Shown here piece after piece: positions 59,110-64,000 of a stretch of DNA of 64,000 nucleotides; positions within the stretch are counted from its first letter, which is position 1, and every line of letters starts with the position of its first letter. A program made the translations under genes and the position numbers. Source of the stretch: Boseongicola sp. H5 (GTDB lineage Bacteria > Pseudomonadota > Alphaproteobacteria > Rhodobacterales > Rhodobacteraceae); contig JACNMN010000011.1 of the NCBI GenBank assembly GCA_020622165.1, positions 98,443-162,442 of the forward strand, written 5' to 3'. The notes beneath the pieces are model-generated. The model did no database searches. It was not told the DNA's origin and saw only the letters and a program-made list of their open reading frames with translations.

Positions 59110-59799
59110 TCAGCCGTCGATTTCGTAGACGACGGTCACCGTGGCCGACACGGTGATCTCCCCTTCGGCAATCGGCACCGCCTGCTGCATCGCCATCTCA
59201 AGCCTGCCAGCGGCGGGGAACGGCCGCTCGTCCCCGCCCTCGGTGATGCTGCGAATACCGGTGATCTCCACCCCGGCGGCGTTCGCCAGCAGGTCGGCGC
59301 GGGCGCGGGCATCGGCCATCGCGGCCAGCCGCGCCTCGTCGGCGACCGGGTCGGGATCGGCCAGACCGAAGGACAGACCCCGAATCAGATTGGCCCCATC
59401 CTGCGTCACCGCATCCAGAACTTCCCCCAGCTTGCCCAGATCGCGCAGCCGGACCGACACTTCATTGGTCACGGTGAACCCGGTGATCCCGGGCGTCCGC
59501 TCGCTCTGGCCGCTGTAGTCGGACCAGACCGGCTGCACCGAAAACTGCGATGTCTGGATGTCCCGCCCGTCGATCCCGGTGATCGCCAGAACCGCCAGCA
59601 CCGCCTCCAGATCGGCGCTGTTTTCCGCCAGCGCCTGCCCCGCGGTTTCGGCCTGCGACAGGACGCCAAGCTGGATCGTGGCCATATCGGGCGCCACGTC
59701 GATCTGGCCCGTGCCCCGGATCGTCAGCGTCGCCATGTCTTCGGCAAGGGCGCCCAGAGGAACGCATGCGAGCGCGGCGGCAAGGATAAGCTGTTTCAT
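59110..59799 (-). CDS. SIMPL (DUF541) domain periplasmic protein
   Basis: A 229-residue secreted protein: signal peptide cleaved after GALA, then the SIMPL domain (TLTIRGTGQIDVAPDMATIQLGV in two parts, SQFSVQPVWSDYSG, ARADLLANAAGVEI). Members bind membranes or help stress resistance (for example oxidative-stress-defence-type proteins), but the role is unclear. Transcribed alone. Confidence 0.88.
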   Translation of the reverse strand: MKQLILAAALACVPLGALAEDMATLTIRGTGQIDVAPDMATIQLGVLSQAETAGQALAENSADLEAVLAVLAITGIDGRDIQTSQFSVQPVWSDYSGQSERTPGITGFTVTNEVSVRLRDLGKLGEVLDAVTQDGANLIRGLSFGLADPDPVADEARLAAMADARARADLLANAAGVEITGIRSITEGGDERPFPAAGRLEMAMQQAVPIAEGEITVSATVTVVYEIDG

Positions 59800-59960
59800 G
59801 ATCGGAATGCCTCTTTTGTCAGGGTCGAAATCACCGTAGGATGATGTTTGCCGCTTCGCACCGGGCAGGAGTGTCGCGTGGTTTTCACCAGCGATTTCCT
59901 GCTATAAGGATCAAGCCGTGGGAGGGGCCTGCCCGGGGGCTCCGTGGATAGAGGTCATCC

Positions 59961-62849
59961 GTGACTGTCGAGTTTGCGTTATTCCTGTCGCCGGAAGGCA
60001 TCGCGCTGGCCCATCGCCAGGCGTCCGACCATTGGGCGCTGATCGGCGATACCGCGCTGGACGTGCCCGATCTGGGCGGGGCGCTGGCAGGTCTGCGCGC
60101 GATGGGCGAGGAACGCGGGGGCCCGAATTTCCCCACCCTCTTGATCCTGCCCGACGACCAGATCCTCTATACCGAGCTGGAAGGATTGGGCGGATCGGCG
60201 GCAATCCCCGGCCGTCTGGAAGGTCTGACGCCCTACGCGGTCGAGGATCTGGCCTATGACTGGCGCGATCTGGGCGGTGGGCGCGCGGCTCTGGCGGTGG
60301 TCGCCCGCGACACGCTGGACGAGGCCGAAGGCTTCGCCCGCGACAACGGGTTCAACGGCGTCGGCTTCGCCGCCTCTCCGCCGGTGGAGAAGTATCCCGG
60401 CGTGCCGCTTTTCCAGCTTGCCGACGAGGCCCGCGGGCTGAACCTGCCCGATAGCGGGCTGGCCTTCGGCCCCGACACATGGACCAGACCGGACCCCGAG
60501 GAACCCCCGGAGCCCGCGGCCGAGATCCCGGTCACCCCGGCCCCGGCCCCGGAACCCGAACCCGGGCCCGCAATTCAGGCCGAGCCCCTGGACCAGACAG
60601 CGCAGACCGCCGCCCCCGAGGGTCCGGAGGAGACCGGCGGCGATCTGGCCCCGGTCGTCAAATCCCGGCAACCCCGAAACGGTCGGCCGGCCGGCAAACC
60701 CTCCCCACAGGACACCCGGGACGAGACGCCGGATGACGGCGCCGACGATGACAGGTCCGGGCGAGCATCCGACGATGAAAAACCCGTGCTCCAGATGCCC
60801 ACCGGGTTCGGCGCGCGGCGCGGCAAGGTTTCGGCCCCCGGCGATCAGCCCGGCAGCCTGATCAGCACCCGCAGCAGCCGCTTCGGTCTTGCGCCGCAGC
60901 CGGCCGAACCCGACCCGGCAGAGACCGGGCCGGAGACGGCGCCAGCCATATCCGACGCCGGCGCGCGCGCACCGTCCCCCAAGACCGCGCCCCCGAGAGA
61001 CAGCGGGCTGGCCGCGCCCACCGATCCCCCCGCCGACAGCAGCACCGGCGTCTCCGCCCCGACCCGGTCGCCCGCCGCCCATGCCAGCAGTGTGCCGGGC
61101 CGCCGCCTGACCCCGGACAGCGATCTGCGCCTGGGCGATCGTCCGACGGGCGGTGTGCCGGTACCGCCGGGCCGGTCCACGGGCAGATCCATGGCCCGCC
61201 CGACAAATGCGCCATCTGCCGAGAGCGGGGCCGCCATCGGCCGCGTCACCGCGCGCATCCTGCGCCGCAAGGATCTGACCGCCACCTCCGGCGACGCGGC
61301 CCCGCCCGCCGGCGCGGACATCGCCGAACCCGATGCCCCGATCACCGGCGGTCTGCTGGCGCGCCGCGCCGCCAGCGGGGCCGGGCCGTCGCTCAAGACC
61401 GGCCTGCTGCTCACGCTTATCCTGCTTCTGATCCTGGCGCTGGTCGCGGTCTGGTCGGCCCTGTTCCTGCCGGACAGCAGCGTCGCCCGATGGCTGGGCC
61501 GGGAGGCGCCGGATGTGGAAATCGCAACCGCGCCCGCACCCGCGCGCCCGGCACCCTCGGCCACGGTCAGCGCACCGGCCGCACCCGACCGCGCCGAAGA
61601 ACTGGCCCGGCTTGAGCCCCCCGCCACCGCCGCGCCCGAGCCCGAGACGGCCTCCGAACCGTCGCCCGCAGCCGCGCCGCCGGACACCGCCGGGCTCGAC
61701 ATGACCCTGCCGGATATCGACGCCGATCTGGATCTGGGCCCCGCCCCGACGGACCCCGAAACGCTCCTGCCCTCCCCCGAGGAGACCGAGGCGCTCTATG
61801 CCGCCAGCGGTATCTGGCAACGCCCGCCCGAACAGCCCAGCCTCGTCGATCCAAGCCTGCAGGACGAGATCTACATGGCCTCCATCGACCCGGTGGTGGT
61901 GACCCATGATGCCTTCGCCATTCCCGCGCCCGATCTGGAAGACTGGATCGGCGTGACCCGGCGCTATGCCTCGCCGCCGCCCTTCGGAACCACCTTCACT
62001 CTGGGCCCGGACGGTCTGGTCGTCCCCGCGCCCGACGGCGCGCTGACGGCCGATGGCATCCGGATCTTCGCCGGAACGCCGCCGATCCTGCCGGTTCCCC
62101 GTGACGGCGGCGCCGCCCCCGAACCGGATGCCGAAGCAACCGATGGCGGCCCGGATGGCGATGCCGTCGAAACCGCCATTCTGGCCAGTTTCCAGCCCAC
62201 GCCTCGGCCCGACGATCTGGCCGAGCGCCGGGAGCGTCTGCGCCTCGGAGGCTTCACCGCCAACGAACTGGCCAACCGCCGCCCGACCGCGCGCCCCCCT
62301 TCGGTTCAGCAGGTGGCCATGGCCGTCCGCGCCGCAACCGCCGCCACCACCCCCGATCCGCAAACCGGCACACCGGGTTCGACCTTCGATGCCGAGGCCC
62401 TGACCGCCGAGCGCACGCCCGAGATCCGGGTGATCGAAGCCAGCGCGCTGGCCGTCGCCTCCTCCCGCATGCCGCGCCTGCGCCCCAGCGATTTCAACGA
62501 GATCGTAGCCCGCGCCACCCAGGGCTCCACCGGTCAGAGCAGCAGCGGGGCCGCAACGGTGGTCCAGACCGCCAGCGCGCCCGCGCCCGTTCAGCCCGCG
62601 ATCCCGTCCAGCGCAACGGTCACGCGGGCCGCCACCACCAGCAACGCGATCAATCTGCGCAACGTCAATCTGATCGGTGTCAGCGGCACACCGTCGAACC
62701 GCCGCGCGCTTGTGCGCCTGCCCTCGGGCCGCTTCGTGCGCGTCAGCGTCGGCGACCGCGTCGATGGGGGCCGCGTCGCCGCAATCGGCGAGGACACGCT
62801 GCAATATGTGAAGAACGGGCGGAACATCACGCTGGAAATCCCCGGCTAG
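59961..62849 (+). CDS. large membrane protein with GspL/PilM-like N-terminus and PilP/GspC-like C-terminus
   Basis: A 962-residue protein. Residues 1-170 look like the cytoplasmic actin-like part of GspL/PilM (VEFALFLSPEGIALAHRQ, LLILPDDQILYTEL, YAVEDLAYDW). A very long Pro/Ala/Glu-rich stretch (175-470) leads to one transmembrane helix (about 479-501), a Pro/Ala-rich periplasmic linker and a compact C-terminal domain (895-962) resembling the PilP/GspC type (ALVRLPSGRFVRVSVGDRV, LQYVKNGRNITLEI). GTG 59961 is the start. No type II secretion or type IV pilus gene is near. The homology is by eye and not proved. Confidence 0.75.
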   Translation: MTVEFALFLSPEGIALAHRQASDHWALIGDTALDVPDLGGALAGLRAMGEERGGPNFPTLLILPDDQILYTELEGLGGSAAIPGRLEGLTPYAVEDLAYDWRDLGGGRAALAVVARDTLDEAEGFARDNGFNGVGFAASPPVEKYPGVPLFQLADEARGLNLPDSGLAFGPDTWTRPDPEEPPEPAAEIPVTPAPAPEPEPGPAIQAEPLDQTAQTAAPEGPEETGGDLAPVVKSRQPRNGRPAGKPSPQDTRDETPDDGADDDRSGRASDDEKPVLQMPTGFGARRGKVSAPGDQPGSLISTRSSRFGLAPQPAEPDPAETGPETAPAISDAGARAPSPKTAPPRDSGLAAPTDPPADSSTGVSAPTRSPAAHASSVPGRRLTPDSDLRLGDRPTGGVPVPPGRSTGRSMARPTNAPSAESGAAIGRVTARILRRKDLTATSGDAAPPAGADIAEPDAPITGGLLARRAASGAGPSLKTGLLLTLILLLILALVAVWSALFLPDSSVARWLGREAPDVEIATAPAPARPAPSATVSAPAAPDRAEELARLEPPATAAPEPETASEPSPAAAPPDTAGLDMTLPDIDADLDLGPAPTDPETLLPSPEETEALYAASGIWQRPPEQPSLVDPSLQDEIYMASIDPVVVTHDAFAIPAPDLEDWIGVTRRYASPPPFGTTFTLGPDGLVVPAPDGALTADGIRIFAGTPPILPVPRDGGAAPEPDAEATDGGPDGDAVETAILASFQPTPRPDDLAERRERLRLGGFTANELANRRPTARPPSVQQVAMAVRAATAATTPDPQTGTPGSTFDAEALTAERTPEIRVIEASALAVASSRMPRLRPSDFNEIVARATQGSTGQSSSGAATVVQTASAPAPVQPAIPSSATVTRAATTSNAINLRNVNLIGVSGTPSNRRALVRLPSGRFVRVSVGDRVDGGRVAAIGEDTLQYVKNGRNITLEIPG

Positions 62850-63088
62850 CCCCCGCCCCCGGTCCCGCCCGGGCGGTCCCCCTGGCAAGGCGCCCGCAGA
62901 TCCGGCGGGTCGAGACCGGCCGGATGATGACGATCCGGGGCCTTGCCGCCCCTGGCCTTAAAGCCGCTGTATCGCAGCTTTCACTTGGAGCCGGCATGCA
63001 ACTCGAACACTCCGCCCGACCCTCCAATCGGGCGTTGCCGATGGCCCATCGCGCTCCATGGGGGCGCAGGATTTGCGGCGACGGGACG

Positions 63089-63873
63089 TCAAAGACCGGA
63101 GAAGAAGGTTCGCAGATCCTCCGCAACGATCTGAGGCTGCTCCCATTCCATGAAATGCCCGCCTTGATCGGTTTCGGTCCAATGCGCCACCGGTCCCTGC
63201 CGCTCGATCCAGCTTCGCGGTGTTGGAAAGAAGTCGTTGGACGGCATCAGATAGCCGACGGGGATCTCCGGCACGCCCCAGCCGCCTTCGGCGCGCGCGG
63301 CCTCGTAGTAAAGCCGCATCGACGAGTTGATCGTTTCCGTCGCCCAGTAGATCGTCAGGTTCGTCAGCAGATCATCCCGCGGGATCACGCCGTAAAGGTC
63401 GCCGTCATGGTCGACCCACCGCTGGAACTTCTCCAGAAACCACGAGGCCAGCCCGGCGGGAGAATCGTTCAGCGCATATGCAACCGTCTGCGGCTTGGAG
63501 GAATGCAGGAAGGCATAGGCCATTTCGGTGAAGGTCCACATCTGCGCATTCTGTACGAAGGTCTGCTCCTCTTCCGTCAGATCTTCGGGCAGCGGCTGTT
63601 GCAGATAGGGGTTGGTGCCCCCGCTATGCGAACCGATGATCGCCCCCGGATAGGCCAGCGCCATGGCCGATGCGACGCCGGCGCCCAGGTCGCTGGAGCG
63701 GATCCCGTATCGGTCATAGCCCAGCGCTTCCGTCATCAACCCATGCATCAGCGGCGCCATGGCGGCCGGGCTCATGCCGCGTTCGGACGACCGTTCGGAA
63801 AACCCGAAGCCCGGCAGGGACGGCACGACGACATGGAAGGCCGGCCCGCTTTCGGGCTCGGTCAGCAGCGGTA
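63089..63873 (-). pseudogene. epoxide hydrolase, 5' end removed by an insertion sequence
   Basis: The remaining 261 codons encode the C-terminal two-thirds of an alpha/beta-hydrolase epoxide hydrolase: PSLPGFGFSE, the nucleophile region SSDLGAGVA and the final GGHFMEWEQP with the catalytic His. The N-terminal domain that precedes the conserved IPLLTEP is absent; the frame instead runs into insertion-sequence DNA near 63874. Any product made from the fused frame would lack the N-terminal lid domain. Confidence 0.75.
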
Positions 63874-64000
63874 TGGACCTGTCACGGATTTGTGCCGCTC
63901 CTTTGACTACGTATCGTGTCGCAAAGGAGAACACAGATGGCATCACGACCAACCGAGGAATTTCGTTCAGAAGCAGTGCGGGTGGCTTTAACCAGCGGGT
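63874..64000 (+). mobile_element. IS3-type insertion sequence, left end (runs off window)
   Basis: Sequence homologous to the epoxide hydrolase stops near 63874. From there TGGACCTGTCACGG leads to a transposase gene starting at 63937. The exact left end is uncertain by about ten bases, and the right end with its inverted repeat lies beyond the window. Confidence 0.65.
63937..64000 (+). CDS. IS3-family transposase OrfA, N-terminus only
   Basis: The 21 visible codons (MASRPTEEFRSEAVRVAL) match the start of the HTH_Tnp_1 type OrfA of IS3-family elements. AAAGGAG lies eight bases before ATG 63937, inside a hairpin (63898-63905 with 63922-63929) that would hide it. The gene continues past the window. 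Confidence 0.75.
   Translation, partial: MASRPTEEFRSEAVRVALTSG

Noticed and set aside
59979..62888. 969-codon minus-strand open frame opposite the 962-residue protein
   Set aside because: Gly/Arg-rich product without motifs; explained by the Pro/Ala-rich codons on the plus strand.
1..64000. CRISPR arrays, prophage, anti-phage islands and rRNA/tRNA genes
   Set aside because: I read both strands for regularly spaced repeats, phage structural genes, defence nucleases and RNA gene landmarks and found none that could be supported.

Overview
The window is GC-rich (roughly two-thirds G+C), gene-dense chromosomal DNA from an alphaproteobacterium, almost certainly a member of the Rhodobacterales (Rhodobacter/Roseobacter group). 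The signs are a SAM-II riboswitch in front of metZ, a single-cysteine DksA, DUF2927 lipoproteins, a ScfR-type XRE regulator, an NDUFA12-like complex I accessory subunit beside MlaD, DUF2155 and aat, and a RutR-type pyrimidine regulon. I found about 70 protein genes, no rRNA or tRNA gene and no CRISPR array. All calls come from reading the sequence by eye; no database search was run.

Layout. 1-3.7 kb (minus): folE2 (cut by the window edge), a class I glutamine amidotransferase, a GNAT acetyltransferase and metZ, the last three overlapping and preceded by a SAM-II riboswitch plus an intrinsic terminator. 3.8-5.5 kb: an alpha/beta hydrolase ending in a 40-bp palindrome, and a YfcG-type GST. 5.7-11.2 kb (plus): a six-gene envelope-stress-like operon (29-aa membrane peptide, XpaC, TelA, DUF2927 lipoprotein, SPFH-GYF2 protein, zinc-ribbon membrane protein). 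11.3-13.3 kb: hsp20 with an FNR-type promoter, a PfkB sugar kinase and dtd. 13.4-17.4 kb: the ATP-grasp / alpha-E / transglutaminase / Anbu proteasome-like cluster. 17.4-24.3 kb: a flavin monooxygenase, dksA, then moxR, an AEC transporter, a GNAT, a second DUF2927 lipoprotein, a 54-aa membrane protein and a CoxE-type VWA protein. 24.4-29.3 kb: an ATC-hydrolase-like protein, a TetR/membrane-protein pair with a palindromic operator, an M48 protease, a PIN protein, rlmI and a lipoprotein. 29.5-32.3 kb: an FAH-family hydrolase, a HpaI-type aldolase and an orphan FliM. 32.3-38.7 kb: an SLC5-histidine kinase fusion with a lone receiver protein and a ScfR regulator, then an ECF sigma factor with DUF6768.

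38.8-52.6 kb is a complete reductive pyrimidine catabolism locus: a ten-gene minus-strand operon (aminotransferase, carbamoyl-beta-alanine amidohydrolase, an inserted low-GC gene, a lipoprotein, dihydropyrimidinase, ABC ATPase, GNAT, two permeases, binding protein, terminator), a divergent rutR-like repressor, and preT - small secreted protein - preA. A 16-bp RutR consensus operator lies in front of the aminotransferase and a degenerate copy in front of preT. Uracil or thymine would be imported, reduced by PreTA, opened by dihydropyrimidinase, decarbamoylated, and the beta-amino acid transaminated.

52.8-64 kb: accBC, a DUF998 membrane protein, aat, DUF2155, mlaD, an NDUFA12-like gene, metY, a SIMPL protein, a 962-residue protein with GspL/PilM-like and PilP/GspC-like ends, and an epoxide hydrolase gene cut by an IS3-type element that runs off the right edge.

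The most unusual points are the XpaC/TelA/DUF2927/SPFH/zinc-ribbon operon with an HEExxQ motif shared by two DUF2927 lipoproteins, the 12-bp-repeat-bounded insertion of a secreted-protein gene into the pyrimidine operon, and the GspL/PilP-like fusion protein.
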